DNA of 64,000 nt from Mesotaenium endlicherianum (taxonomy: Eukaryota; Streptophyta; Zygnematophyceae; Zygnematales; Mesotaeniaceae). Both the position numbers and the translations under genes were made by a program. Numbering within the stretch: position 1 is the stretch's first letter; each line of letters begins with the position of its first letter. The notes beneath the pieces are model-generated. The model saw only the letters and a program-made list of their open reading frames with translations, had not been told where the DNA came from and did no database searches. Location: assembly GCA_009602735.1 (NCBI GenBank), contig WELA01002297.1, positions 924,126-988,125 of the forward strand. Direction: 5' to 3'. Positions 21,489-33,908 of the stretch are shown piece by piece.

Positions 21489-24329
21489 TAATGGTCTTGA
21501 AATATACATTTCCTGATTTCTGCCTGTTCTCCATGCATGGGTGGCTTGTGCTTGAGAGTACTCCGCGATGTCAAGGGATGTGCTCCCGCGATTGCATAGG
21601 TCTCAGATTCTTGTACAGTTGTAGAGGCACTTGGTGCTTATGTAGACAGGACGACTAATCTTGCAACTGTGACCCGGTTCCATTAGCTTATGTGGTGGCC
21701 GGTTGCAGTGCAACACTTCTTGAGTTGTTTTCATTGGTGCCTTTCTTGTGTAAGCATTCTATTTTGTTGTATAAAATTTTGTGTCTCAGTTTATGATGGA
21801 GGAGTTTCAGAGTGCAAGTACGGTGCTTAAAAGGTCGTAATTCCATGTGTTCTGTCGTGTTAAGAGCTTAAAAATAATTTTCTACTTCTATTCCTTGTTA
21901 GGGCAGATCATGGTATCACATCATATCCACCTCTTCCATTGGCGTGCAAATGTTAATTCAGGCTCCGCGTTGAAGGAGGCCACTTATGGTTGCAAAAGAA
22001 CGTGATGTACCCCTCTTCAACACCCACTCAATATTTCTTTGCTGAGCCAAAATAATAATTTTTGGAGTATCCTGAGTTTAATGCTGATGTAGTTTTCAGT
22101 CAGGCACATTCAAGTGCCTCCCTCGTTGTCTCACGAATGTGTATGAGTTGAATGTACTTGTTGTAATGGCCAACATGCTAGTGAATTCTGCAATGTCATG
22201 TCCACTATAGCTTTCCTTGAAGCTTTCTCTTTAAACCTGGTTGTCTAATGCAATTGTAGTTAGCAGGATGATTAATGACGTGAGTTCTACCCATACATCA
22301 AGCACATGATGAACTTTGCACAAATTTTAATCAGTCCTGTCATAACAACTCATAGATTCAAGAGGCCAGCAGCAAATACTTGCTAGCACCGCAAACCTTT
22401 TGAACTCGCCTGCTAAGGATCCCTGCTGCTGCCAAAGTAGCATGCTGAAGAGAAAAAAGCTGACTCCAGGACTCGAGCTCGCTGCCCAGTTAATCAAGAC
22501 AAGATTTGTACAGGTGGCCACAGTAGCTGTGCACATCCTGAATGCATCAGTAGTAGCAAAGGATTTGTGCTCGATGGTACAGCGCTAGTCACATTTTGGA
22601 AAGCCCGAACCTTCTCGTTGCCGGTGTCCGGTCAATAAGCTCGGGGCCACCAAGAATACATGGCAAACATCATGGAGGGCGGTGGCAACATAAATCTAGG
22701 CTGGGGGATTTAAGTGAAGCGTCAAAGGCATGACATGGGTGGTGGTCATTTGCCCAAGGGCAAGAAAGTGCTGATGCAAATCTCCATAATATTCTTATGC
22801 CTACAAGGATGCCCACATAACATCAATGGTGAAGCATTGGGATGCTGTTTCTGTTGTCACACAGACCAGAGCAATATACCGCCATCTCATCAGGTTGGCT
22901 GGCCCATTCAGAAGGAGGCCATCAAATGTGGCGCACAAGGAGAGGCTTCTTGAGAGGATACTAGAACATATGTGAAAGCATGAATGGGCTGAGCAAGAGC
23001 CAAAAAGTTCAGACTAGCAAGTCAAAGAAAGGACAGACTGGGCGCACAATAAATAGCATCATTACTTTTAGGCGGCTTCAGTATGTATACATTAAAGGGA
23101 GGACAAGACATTCACACCTCCCACAAGCCGCATCCCGCCTCTTTACATCTCTGAAATATTGAGACCCAATAACAGGGGAGGCATCTCTACTGCATTTCAG
23201 AATGTGACAATTTTCGCCTGGTTCACAAGCAGATTGAAGCCAACAGTCATCGTGCCCAGGCCAGCGAGCAAGAGAGAACGAGGGCCAGCTCAAAGGCCGG
23301 GCAAGTGGGCAACGATCTTGCGAAGAAGAATTCAAAGATCCAAACGGAACTCTCACAAAACAAGGAGGGCACAGCTGAGAGTCCCTTACGGACCGCTGGC
23401 GGAGGAAGCAAGCACATTGGCCGAAGCTGCTAAGACATAACAGACCTGTCTGAGGCAGGCAGAAACCATATGCCCAGTGAATCTTATTTATTCCGATCGC
23501 GCCATGTGGGGCCCAGTGAGCGCTGCATGTCCCTCTCTGCACACTCTTTGCACATGAGTAAGGGAGCCAGGTACTATCAGCTATGTCCCCCTTTCCTCTC
23601 TGTTAGACCAGGTTCAGAACTTTCTTGCTGCCAATAAGAGATACCTGCCACTTTTTTTCAAAGCTTCACGGAGGGTGCCCCCCTCAGACAGAGCAACACA
23701 AGGCAAAGTCGTTGACTTGGAAGTCGATCAGCCGGGGATTTTATCAGCTCACGGGGCAGGAAGCCCTTGCAGGAGTGGCGTGGTGAACTGTGTCTTGCCT
23801 TTAGGCAGCGCCACCCTGGCTTACATAGGAGCCAGCGAAGTACTAACTGCCAATCAGCGCGGGAGCATGGCCATGCCACATTGCCACCTCGTACAGCACT
23901 ACCGGCCCACCAGACACTTCCCTGCAGCTAGCTACCTTGGGCTAGCATTGCTATGATCCACGGCTGCCCTCGACCTCCTCCCCACGAGGGCACGGTGTGC
24001 GTGCATGTGTGCGTGCGCATGTGTGTGCGTGTGTGAGTATGTGTGTCTCTTTTGGTATGTGTCGACCTTTCGTAAGCTTAGAAGGAGACTGATGCACGAC
24101 GAAGTGTGGCAGGACGAAGTGTGGCAGGACGAAGTGCAGCCACCAAGACTTCCAGGTGGTCCCTTCCTTTCCCTCCTCCAACTCCTCCTCGTCCAGCTGC
24201 TGTAGCTGCTGCTGCTGCTGCTGCTGCTGCCGCGCCTGCGCAGTCTGGGCGTGCATGCGTGGCCTGACCCGTGTCAACAGAAGAACAAATCGCCCTCTAA
24301 CGCGAGCAAGTGGGCAGGGAGTGGGCCCC
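21489..24329. other. Intergenic region between convergent ARID-HMG and pyrophosphatase genes
   Basis: About 2.8 kb with no gene I can support. Both 3' UTRs are expected in it. Near the right end are a GT-rich stretch (about 23995-24050), a 15-base tandem repeat (24098-24141) and a CTG repeat (about 24205-24230). Confidence 0.5.
24098..24141. repeat. 15-bp tandem repeat, about three copies
   Basis: Two perfect copies of GACGAAGTGTGGCAG and a partial third, just downstream of the pyrophosphatase stop codon, probably in its 3' UTR. Confidence 0.85.
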
Positions 24330-26187
24330 TCAGGCGGTCTCCCAGCCCTCGAAGGCCGTTCTGCCAAACTTGCCCCGGGCGGTGTTGAGGGCCCCCTTCA
24401 TCACACTGTAGCTGGAGAAGAAGGACGTCACCATCAGCCACTCGCCCAGCGTCATGTCGCCCTCCCCACCCCCGCCGCTACCAGTGCCACTCTCAGCTCC
24501 GGCAACCAGCCCTTGGCTCCCCCCCCCTTCCGCAGCCAGAAGCCCGTGCGTGGGCCTGGCGTTGGCCCGGCTATGTTCAGCGGGCTGCTGCTGCGTGCCA
24601 GGTCCTGCTCTACCAGGAGCCCTTGATCGTCCGCCCGCTTGCTGCAGGCCGTTAATCCTGCTGGGGCCCTGCTGTGCAGCAGCAGCAGGGCCGTTGCGGC
24701 CGGACCTGAGGTCACTGGCGGTGACGACAGGTGTGCAAAGCCTGGTGAGGGGGTACGCAGCGGTGCTGGAGCCGTGGGGACCACCAGTGGGGGGCCGGGC
24801 AGGGGGGTGCTGGGTGCACACCAGCTTGTTGTCCACGTGTCCTGCGTCCGTGAACTTGACCATCCCACGGACGTGCCAGGTGCCGACGTGGCCGGAGGGC
24901 AGCGTGGGGCCCAGCACTACGGCATCAAGAGGGTCCCCTGCACCACACACAAGACGAGTGAGTGCGGAAAGCTCGCACAACTGCATGCAGCATGTGACAA
25001 AAATCACAACATATGCAATCTATGATAGCTTGCTAGCAGAAGTAGCGGCTGCCTGGCATGTTGGTAAAGTATGTCCAGAGCCACCGGAGAAGACTCTGCC
25101 TTGTTAAGTGGTTCAACAGGGAGGGGGCAGCCTAGACGCCTCGGACGGATTTCACAACAGCACAGGCCAAATCCTGGATACGATGGAGGGCTAAAGCAGG
25201 AGCAGCGGCAGCAATAGTTCACTACAAGGCTCAGAATTCAGCCGGAAGAACAAACGCATGATGAATTTTCGTTCTCAGAAATTCAGCAGGGCCAGCAAGA
25301 CCTTTATGATATTGATAGGGGATCTAAGGACACAAATGACAAACACAGTATTTAGTGGCAGTGTCTTGCAGTGACTTCTGTCGCATTTTACTATTTCCTA
25401 AAAGTGGGCGTGCATTTCAGATCAATGACACGCTGCATCCACTCCTACCCTCGTCCTGCTCGTTGAGTGCTCCAGATTGGCAAGCACACAGTACCGCTGA
25501 ATGCCAATTGCTGCATGTGCATTCGGCCTTGTGCATACCTATGGATCTCTACAGAACCCTGGGATGAGTAGGGGGACAGTCTCAACAGATGTAACATTCA
25601 ACTTAAGAACCAGAAGGTCTTCACAGCAAATGTGACAGAAAAGGGTCTCAAGTGTCAAGTTTTGATTTACCGTCAGGGGCCATGATGCCCCGTACTGAGC
25701 CATAGTTGAATGGGCATGGGAGAGGACCAACAAAGTCTATTGATCCATCCGGTTTTTTCTTCAAAAAACTTCCCTTTGGAATTTCCACCACAACTTCGAC
25801 ATACTTTGGAACGATCAACTGTTAACACCAAAGGAAAATTGAAGTATTATCCAGCATCAGTGTACTGAAAACAGTGAAGTGACAAAAGATGGCCGATGGG
25901 AATAACGGAACCTATGATAAAACGAACCCACTTGATTAGTCCTTTCTAAGCAGAAAATGAAAGATATATCAATGCTTATGCCCACGTACAGAAAAAAACA
26001 TTTGGCTCGATTGTACAGGGAATGGCTTTCTGTCAACTGAAGAAAGTCCTTGGGGTAAGTAAGGAACAGAATCTTCAACATAAGGCCTAAAACAATGGTG
26101 ATCAGCTCGCTGAGCTTTAAGCTCAGCATTTGGGCCTACGTCTTTTGTCAGGCAGACAGATGCTCCGGCAAGTGACGTTGACGCCAT
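24330..26187 (-). CDS. Soluble inorganic pyrophosphatase, probably plastid
   Basis: Family I pyrophosphatase, which splits PPi and pulls biosynthetic reactions forward. Exons in coding order: 26187-25990, 25818-25671 and 24937-24330, in frame at GT-AG borders, giving 317 residues if the last exon is unspliced. Residues 1-60 look like an organelle transit peptide (MASTSLAGASVCL). The core has VEVVVEIPKGSF, PLPCPFNYGSV and the metal-binding signature DGDPLDAVVLG at about 114-124, then FTDAGHVDNKLVC. The final block SSYSVMKGALNTARGKFG…FEGW resembles the end of a short bacterial-like subfamily. Between these blocks lie about 120 in-frame residues rich in Gly, Pro, Gln and Ser. They may be a genuine insert or an unrecognised intron (a weak GTGTGC donor lies near 24840). 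The core call is firm; the 3' structure is not. Confidence 0.82.
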
Positions 26188-27085
26188 AATGTAGTCACCA
26201 GTTAGAACGTACCAGCTGAGTCACAACGGCTTCGATTTGCATGCATGGTTGTTACTAAGAAGCTCATCAATTATAACTTCAAATGTCTGAACGCACCCTC
26301 ACGCATTTTCATTATCAGGTCAACGAGGAATCGGTCCCTCGCTCGAGTATGCAGTGTGAACTGTGTTAAGGCTCAGGAACCTCAGAGCGTGCTCTAAGAA
26401 CACCTGAGTTCAAGCTTCAGCCTGAGTTACCTTATCGACATTTTATGTTATATATCCTATTCCAGCGCGTACGAAGCTGAGCGAACGTGAGGTTCACTTT
26501 GGCCGCTTGCCGTAGCATGGCTAACGACCGGGTACGGCGAGTAACGTCAAGTAGTCCAGCTCGGTCCAGCTCATCGGCCCACATCAGCCTCATCAGTCTG
26601 CAGCTGACCGTTACGACAAAAGACGACGAATTGTACAGCCGTTAGGACATCCTGGCACATCGGAGGAAGTGCACCCATCCAAGGGCATCGAAGGGTGTCG
26701 AAGTACCTTGATACATATGTGAAAGGGAATGTCAGTGAACATCAGTGAACACCGTTTGGTAGGTGGAAGTGGGCATCTGTGCTTACGATCGATAATGACC
26801 TGAAGAAAAACTGGACAACGACGCTGAGATGCGCAGAGCTATCACACCATTATCACACGGCCCACTATAGTTTTGAACCGACTCGCTGCAGTTGTAGTTG
26901 GGAGGGACTCTGCTGGTTTATGAAGCGAGTCACGTCTGGTTACTGCTAGTTATTAGACCGCGCTGGTCGATTGAGCGTTGCACTGGAGGGGTAGTGCATC
27001 TTAATGATCACTTGATGTGGATGCATGTTACGAAGCTGCTACGTGTGACATTCGTACTTAGTGTGTGAAATGGCTGGTGTTGTTC
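26188..27085. promoter_or_regulatory. Shared upstream region of pyrophosphatase (-) and UUAT1-like transporter (+)
   Basis: 898 bp between divergent start codons. No ORF of note. Both promoters must lie here; no motif is assigned. Confidence 0.5.
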
Positions 27086-29692
27086 ATGGGTAGCAGTCCA
27101 TTGAGCAGCAAGTTGAGACATTCTCGGGGAGGTTCTCTGGGAAGTAGATATCGGTTGTTCGACTTTAACATGGGACCTAAGAAGATGTCTGAGAGTATGG
27201 TTACCGTAGGCATTATAGCTTCTTGGTATTTCTCCAACATTGGTGTCTTGCTTCTGAATAAGTTCCTTCTGAGCAACTATGGTTATCGATACCCAATATT
27301 TCTCACAATGTGCCACATGACTGCATGTGCGCTACTCAGTTATGTCGCTATTGCCTGGATGAAGGTTGTGCCAATGCAGGTGAGCAATAACCGAAATGTT
27401 TTCTAACATAAACTTTCCGCTCAGGGATGGCAGGCACTTCTATAGCACCCTCAATCAGGTCTTTGAAAGTTGTGCAGGTCTTGTCCAGGTCACTATTACT
27501 TAAAAAACGCAGTGTTTGGTTGTTAAGCACTTTCATCGTCAATGAGTAGGTGTTGAACCCCTAGAAGTAAGTTGATCAGGACAGTAATCAGATAACTGTG
27601 TTCAGTCTGTGACTACTCACTCACATTTTATCTGGTCTTCTGCTTCGTGTCAGGCAATCAGGTCAAGGACACAGTTTCTAAAGATTGTGGCTCTCAGCAT
27701 CATCTTCTGTGCATCCGTCGTCAGTGGAAACATCTCTCTAAGATTCCTGCCCGTCTCCTTCAACCAAGCAATCGGGGCTACGACTCCTTTTTTCACTGCT
27801 TTCTTTGCGTACGCCATGACATTCAAGCGAGAAGCATGGCTTGTATATGCAGCACTGCTTCCTGTTGTGACGGGAGTGGTGATAGCCAGTGGGGTGAGTT
27901 ACTTGATCAGCTTGATGAACATGCACTGATGGTCATAATATACTGGAAAAAAGTCCTGCATCAGAGAGTCTTGCATTCGTCTTGTTTCTTTGTAGTAATG
28001 ATCTTATCTTGTGATACTGTATCGTGCTATTGCAACAGAGATGGACTTATACTTCTACTTCTTGCACTGATGCACGGAAGTAAGTTCACAAGCTGGCCAA
28101 AATCGCCGGGAGGTCTTGGCGGGGAAATGCTTGTGCTGCAGCCAGCTCAGATGAAGCAAAACCTTCTTCGGTCCAACAGTGCTAAAACCGTACCCATTGT
28201 CACTTCTGTCTTTTTGAACTTATGGCTCTCAGGGTAACATAGGCTGCATTTTCCTATGTGTTGCAGAGCGAGCCTAGTTTTGACCTCTATGGGTTCATCA
28301 TGTGCATAACGGCAACAGCTGCACGAGCCTTGAAGTCCGTAGTGCAGGGTATTCTCCTCTCCTCTGAAGGGTAAGTGCTACAGGGCCAGGAATGGTCAAC
28401 TTCTTCTCGAGTAATTAAGAAAAAAAGTTCAGGGATGGACCAGGTCCAGGCAAGGCTGGGGTTACTGTCACTTGGTACTTTAGTTCGCAGGTTTTGAACT
28501 TAAACTTGAAGCAAGACAGAATACTTAGGTGCTGACAAAACTATTCAGGACTCTGATCCGTCAGTGCTGGAACCCAATCTCCTGCCTGAGCAAGGGGATC
28601 TACCAAAAGCATCAGTGTTCATGCAGTGTTCTGTTGGACAAGGTAGGGTTACTTGAATGGTCTTAAAATAGGAGATGCTTTAATAGTGTGTGAGGCTGTT
28701 CTTGGAGGCAGTGGAGAACTTCTCTAGGTTTAATAGAGAAGTTCCTGTAAATGCATCACTGCATAAACCACCATAATTTCAGATGATTGCATTGGGGGCA
28801 TTAGGTGTGGAGGGGGAGGGGAGGCAAGCTGCAAAAAAAGAAGCTGAACGGGGTACATGGATTGGATTTGCTGGTGATTGGCTTGTTCTCGGTCTTGGCC
28901 CTGATTGGTCGATGCCTTTTGTGGTTTTTTGCAGGGAGAAGTTGAACTCCATGAATCTCCTGCTTTACATGGCCCCCATAGCAGTCGTGATCCTGCTACC
29001 TGCCACCCTCATCCTGGAAGACAACGTGCTGGGCCTCACAATAGCTTTGGCCAAGGAGAATTCAAACATTGTGTGGCTGCTCCTCATAAACTCGGCCACT
29101 GCTTACTTTGTGAACCTCACCAACTTCCTGGTGACAAAGCACACGAGCGCACTGACACTGCAGGTGAGCTAGTGGCTCATCGCGCTGTCTGAACTCTTCA
29201 CCCTCGGGGACCTTTTCCTCTAGCAGCTGGCTGCCAGCCATTTACCACCAATACCCAAAATACACCTCCCACATGGCTGTCAGGCCTCCAGCACTTGCCC
29301 TTGCACTAATATGCTCACAGAGATCTCCTCTTTGTTTTTGTTGGAAAGCATGATGAGGACTGTCCATGAGACTCGAGTACAATGAGGTCTTACTTGCAAA
29401 CGAAGGATGCTTGTAGTTTTAAGGTTGTACTTCTCTTGCTCTTGTTGTTATTTTAAAACGGTTGCGGCTTACGTTGTGGGGTGGTAGTTTGGGGCACTTT
29501 TGATTAGGTGTTTAACTCTTTCCTTGAACTTATTGCTGTGCACAGGTGCTCGGCAATGCCAAGGGTGCAGTTGCAGTTGTGGTGTCAATCCTCCTCTTCA
29601 AAAACCCCGTGACTGTTGTAGGCATGGCTGGATATGGTGTCACTGTGGCTGGTGTTGTGGCCTACAGTGAAGCCAAGAGAAGGAGCAAGTAG
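27086..29692 (+). CDS. UUAT1-like nucleotide-sugar/sugar-phosphate transporter (NST-KT group)
   Basis: Multi-pass Golgi-type carrier of the drug/metabolite transporter superfamily. The closest remembered relatives are Arabidopsis At5g04160 (UUAT1, UDP-uronic acid transport) and its paralogues, which feed cell-wall polysaccharide synthesis. Five exons: 27086-27379, 27654-27893, 28267-28370, 28935-29163 and 29546-29692, total 337 residues. Conserved runs include [98 protein letters not shown] and [18 protein letters not shown], with the basic end EAKRRSK. About ten hydrophobic helices fit the family. The start is the first in-frame [13 protein letters not shown] at 27170 is a possible shorter start. 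The exact substrate cannot be told from sequence alone. Confidence 0.93.
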
Positions 29693-30928
29693 GATGGCAC
29701 ACGCCTTTCGTGGATACGTTTAAGTCGTTAGTGTAGAGAACCCTTGGGGGTGCTGTATTAGTGGTTAGTTTGCAGTCATATTGAAGTATCTATTTTTTGG
29801 ACAAGCTCGTAAACCAGCTTCGACACCAAGTTTGGGGTTTGGAGAGCCTCCGCTCATTGAAGTCATGTGAAGAATGTGTGCATAATGGTCCACATTTATA
29901 TCAACAGCTAATCTGTGCCAACAGAGAAATTGAGCCACCAGTTTGAGTGCCAGTTTCAGAGCTTGTCAAGGAGGCAGACTACGCTAGCGTTGGGTGCTCA
30001 ATTAGGTAAGCTTGCAGGCTGAGTGGATGCAAGAAGTAGCAAATCAGTGTGGGAACATTATGTTGTCTGCACATGACATCAGTCAAGTCAGGCTCCCTGT
30101 TGAAAAGCTCCGCTAGCTCCTCCATTTGTGAAGCACCTAATTTTTTTGATGTACGTGACAGGTGGCAGCTGTCAATGATGCCGGTACATGTCAATGGCCA
30201 GTAGTTACAGTCAATTTGTAACACAATCGCATGAATTTCATGATGGCCGCGGGATAAGTGGGCACAGTAGCTTCCTGACTAACAATAGTAGCCTGAGCAC
30301 GTCACTCTAGCTCCTGACTAGCAATGGCCTTGAGCTTTCAAAAAGGCTACGTTTCAGATACCTGGCCATGCATAAAATATAAGGTACTAATTCATGCAAG
30401 GCTACTCTCGACAGCTGAAGTGATAAGAAGAGCGGGGCCAGCTACCCAGAGGGCTTTCCACGCCATCACCATCAACTCACTGAAACAGGTGTCAATTCAT
30501 GTACCAAAATCGAAGATAAAAATGGCTTTAATTGCGACCTGAAGCACAAATTTAAAACTGGGCCCGCGAATGCATGTGTCAAGAGGTATGCATGTTGTCA
30601 GCAGGCCCATACCCCAAACTGCAAAAGCTCAAAAGCGACGAGTCTCCAGAACAAGCAATATCCAACATACCTTAGTTGCAATACCCAATTTAATGGTCGC
30701 GATCCGCTTTCAGTATCGCTTATATTGCCCTACGTAACAAAAAACCTCGGACGATGTTGCGGCGAATGAAGCCTGGCAAATTCACAACAAACAGCCTCCC
30801 CGAACCTACCCCTACGCTACCCTACCCTACTCTACCCTACCTTACACTACCCTTGCCTACTGGCCCGGCCTGACAGCTTCAGATGAAACAAGAGCCGGTC
30901 GGTCACCATCACCAGGACCATCATCCGT
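29693..30928. other. Intergenic region between convergent transporter and SKIP8-like genes
   Basis: About 1.2 kb holding the two 3' flanks. A CTACC-rich pentamer repeat lies at 30805-30860. No gene was seen. Confidence 0.5.
30805..30860. repeat. Degenerate CTACC pentanucleotide repeat
   Basis: About ten units of C(T/C)ACC type (CTACCCTACCCTACTCTACC and variants), about 70 bases beyond the SKIP8-like stop codon. The five-base unit differs from the plant telomere heptamer. Confidence 0.85.
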
Positions 30929-33908
30929 CTACGGCGGCACGATCTGCGGCGACGTGTGGTGGTGCACCATGTACCACTCGCCGCCGTGCCGCTCGTAGGC
31001 ATTGGTGGCGAGGAGGGGCATCTCCGACATCCTGGCGTTGACGTACTCCTTGCACGTCACCCACGCCATGTCCCCCATCACCCGCACCCTCACGTCCTGT
31101 ATCTGGCAGTTGTAGCGCAGGTCCCACCCAAATATCAACCTCCAGCTCTCCATGACCGCGTCGTACCTGCGGGGGCCAGGTGGCACAGGAGTAACGCACG
31201 CAGCAGCCATGCAAGCCATGCATGCCCACGCGCGTCAGAAAGAGCCCAGGAGACTGCCATGCCAGACTTGCTCTCGACTAACTCCCTTGCAGAACCGCAG
31301 GAACGGCGACAGCTGGCCGGAAAGAACCCTCCCTGACGGGCGCCACGTGAAAGCAGGCTCTCAGAACAGACCACATGAGGAGTGCCGGGGGTGGACTTGT
31401 TCCGCACAGAGGCAGCAGGAAGCTGCAGCTGCTCCCCAAAGAGAACATGCCAGCACGCCTGCTTTGCCTCCTCCTCCCCCCCTCCCCCCCCGGAGCACAG
31501 CAAACGAGGGTTGCTCCCAGTCTGTGCAACAATGACTTAAGAAAGAGAGGGCAAGTTGGAATAGAGCCAAGGTCGGTGCTAGGTCTGGAAGTTAGCCGGA
31601 GGGGGAGCAAGGCGCAGTCACCACCACTAGGCTCGGCCGGCGCCTGTCATGCGAGTCAGCTGCCCGCAAGCAGGAGGAAGGAGCAAGCATAGGCATGGCA
31701 GGCTGGTCCCTCCGGTTGCAAGAGTACTTTCCCTCACCCTCCACGCACTGCGACTCATTCTCCACGCCCACACTCACTCTCTCTCTCTCACACACACACC
31801 AAGCGAAAACGTGGCGCATGGAGACCGGGACAAGCCCAAGAGTTTTGAGGGGGGTGTCCTACAGGACGGGCTGGGCCCCTAAACCCTGCCCCGCTCGGAA
31901 GCCCCCTGCTGCCACTCCCCCTGCAGCCCCAGGCGGGCCTCATGAGCCACCCACCCCCACTTGCAGCAGATACCCCACGGGAGTCTCCCTCAGTCGCCTT
32001 TGGGGGGAGGACAACACGCACATCCCCAAGAAGCCAGCAACCGAGAGCGAGAAGCTGAGCTGCCCTGCCCTGCCCCGCCCCGCCACACGCCACACGCCAC
32101 ATACACGTCTCCCTCCTATGCAGCTCCGACTGCCTGCCCTCTCTTGCCCACTTCTTTGGTCCCCAGGACTTTCGCATGCACTTTCATTGGGAGCTGAAGG
32201 AAAAGAGTGCAGGAGGTCGTCCTGTCTGCAGCAAGGGAGAAAGTCCCACCCGCAGATGCCTTTTCATGCCCCCCCTCCGCCTCCCACTCCCCCTCTCCTC
32301 CCTACGCGTGCGAGAGATGCCGACCTCGTGGAGAGGAAGGTCACTCTAGGCTCCTCGCACCCACATGAAGAGAGCGCGTACGCGCATCGGCCTCTAGGGG
32401 ACCCAGCAAGGCTACCTCCTCCTCCCTTTCTTCCACCCTGCCTATACATCCTGGGGACTCAGCTCCCACCACCCTGCCTCCCCGGTTGCTGGGATCATAG
32501 CGCTGCGTGCCGCCAGAAGCTGACAAGTGGAGGCTGTGGAGTGGGACAGGGAGGCTGGCGAGGGGCGCTAGATCTTGCGGCCCGCCGGAAATGCTTCTGC
32601 CTCGGCAGGCTCAGGCTGCGACTGGGGTGGGGTGGAGGCCTCTGCTGCTCGTTACTATGACACGGCGCAGCTGCTCGTCGTTACTGGCCTCTGCGCTCTT
32701 TACTATGACATGCTTGCACCTCCACTGCCCCCGTGACTGAGGGTTGACAGGCTGACTGGCTGACAGGCGACAGGCGGGACTCTCACCCGAACTTAGCCGT
32801 GCTGCCGGGGTGCATGCATGAGACGTAGTTCTGCCGCAGCCACAGCTGGCGCATGTGCCGGAACGAGTTGGCGCCGAAGTAGGTGTAGAAGCTCTGGTTG
32901 ACCTCCTGCACCGCCTTCGTCTCCGCGTAGTGCTGCTTCCACCCCTGGGGCGGCCTCAGGCCCTCCTGCTCCCCGGTGAAGTCCTGCCAGAGGACTCGGT
33001 CCCAGCACCAACCAGCCCCCCGGCCCCCGCCCCCCCCAACCGCACCCGCACCGTCTTCCCCTTTCCCCTTAGGTGCGCACCTCGGGCGTCGAGAGGTCCT
33101 CGCGGAGAATGTACGAGCAAGCTACTGGTCAGGGCTAAGGTGCTTGTTTGCCTTTGGGCATGTTCAGCCCTCCGCCTGCCCCAGGTTATAAGTTAGATGC
33201 TTACACACGGCGTCATGACGCGAGCTTCTTACTTATTTTTCGAGGGAAATGAAAGGGGGGGGTCAAGAGGGGGGCAAGGAAGTGCGAGGGTAAGCTGTGC
33301 AGATGTAAATGACATAAACAGCAAGATAGAGCACCGAGTACTCTGCTTCGCTGGATAAAGGACATGATGAAGGAAGCTTTCTACCGTCTGCTGGTGGGCA
33401 CAGCACAGATTACATTTTTCTTTCCGGGCCAAGGCACGGAGCTTGCAATCGTGAAGCACGCGTTAATGATGTGGGCGGGTGAGGGTCGGGGAGGCGAAGT
33501 GGAAGGGGGGGGGAATGGGGGGGGGGGGATGGCTGGCTTGTGTGGTAACAAGCATACCTTTTTGAAAAGAGTTTGCCAAGCTGCATCGTCATTTGCTGCC
33601 TGTCGCATCACTGAATTCGTCATGGACAATGAGCAGAGGCTCCTAAAATCCAGGTAGCTTAGAGCATGGTGGGTTACTTCTGGCACGAGCTGCTCCATCA
33701 TAGACGAGGCTATCAGGTCACTGGACTTCCTCTGCTTTCGTATTGCTATGGGGCTCGCATGTGCCCCGGCCTTCTTAAGGACAGGAAAAGAATGTCGCAC
33801 AAATTGACCACCGAGAATCAGACAAGCTAAGCATAGCAGGGATGCAACGACAGCAATGTAAGTCCTTTCGTGGCCCAGGTCCGGGTCGTACAGGACCAAG
33901 TTGATCAT
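30929..33908 (-). CDS. F-box protein, SKIP8-like, with NTF2/SnoaL-like domain
   Basis: Likely substrate adaptor of an SCF ubiquitin ligase: the F-box binds SKP1/ASK and the NTF2-like fold may bind the target. Three exons in coding order: 33908-33558, 32983-32787 and 31166-30929, total 261 residues. An N-terminal membrane helix is visible at about 16-34 (TYIAVVASLLCLACLILGG), as in Arabidopsis SKIP8. The F-box is at about 72-117 (QLVPEVTHHALSYLDFRSLC, MTNSVMRQAANDDAAWQTLF). The SnoaL/NTF2-like half includes GWKQHYAETKAVQEVNQSFY, GYDAVMESWRLIFGW, GDMAWVTCKEYVNA and GGEWYMVHHHTS. I chose the ATG at 33908; the frame opens a few codons earlier without an ATG. The protein lacks the C-terminal extension I would expect beyond the HHHTS motif. 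Confidence 0.9.
33500..33530 (+). repeat. G-run pair in the first intron of the SKIP8-like gene
   Basis: Two long guanine runs (about 33505-33513 and 33517-33528) separated by AAT, on the strand opposite to transcription. They could form a G-quadruplex or be replication slippage products. Confidence 0.8.

Noticed and set aside
24454-25107. Plus-strand frame of about 217 codons
   Set aside because: Antisense to the last pyrophosphatase exon and Pro/Ala/Ser-rich; explained by GC-rich codon shadow.
30805-30860. CTACC repeat considered as interstitial telomere
   Set aside because: The unit is five bases and lacks the AAA of the CCCTAAA plant repeat.
31695-32660. Plus-strand open frame of about 320 codons
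   Set aside because: It lies inside intron 2 of the SKIP8-like gene, is Pro/Ser/Arg-rich in GC-rich low-complexity DNA, and shows no domain or splice logic.
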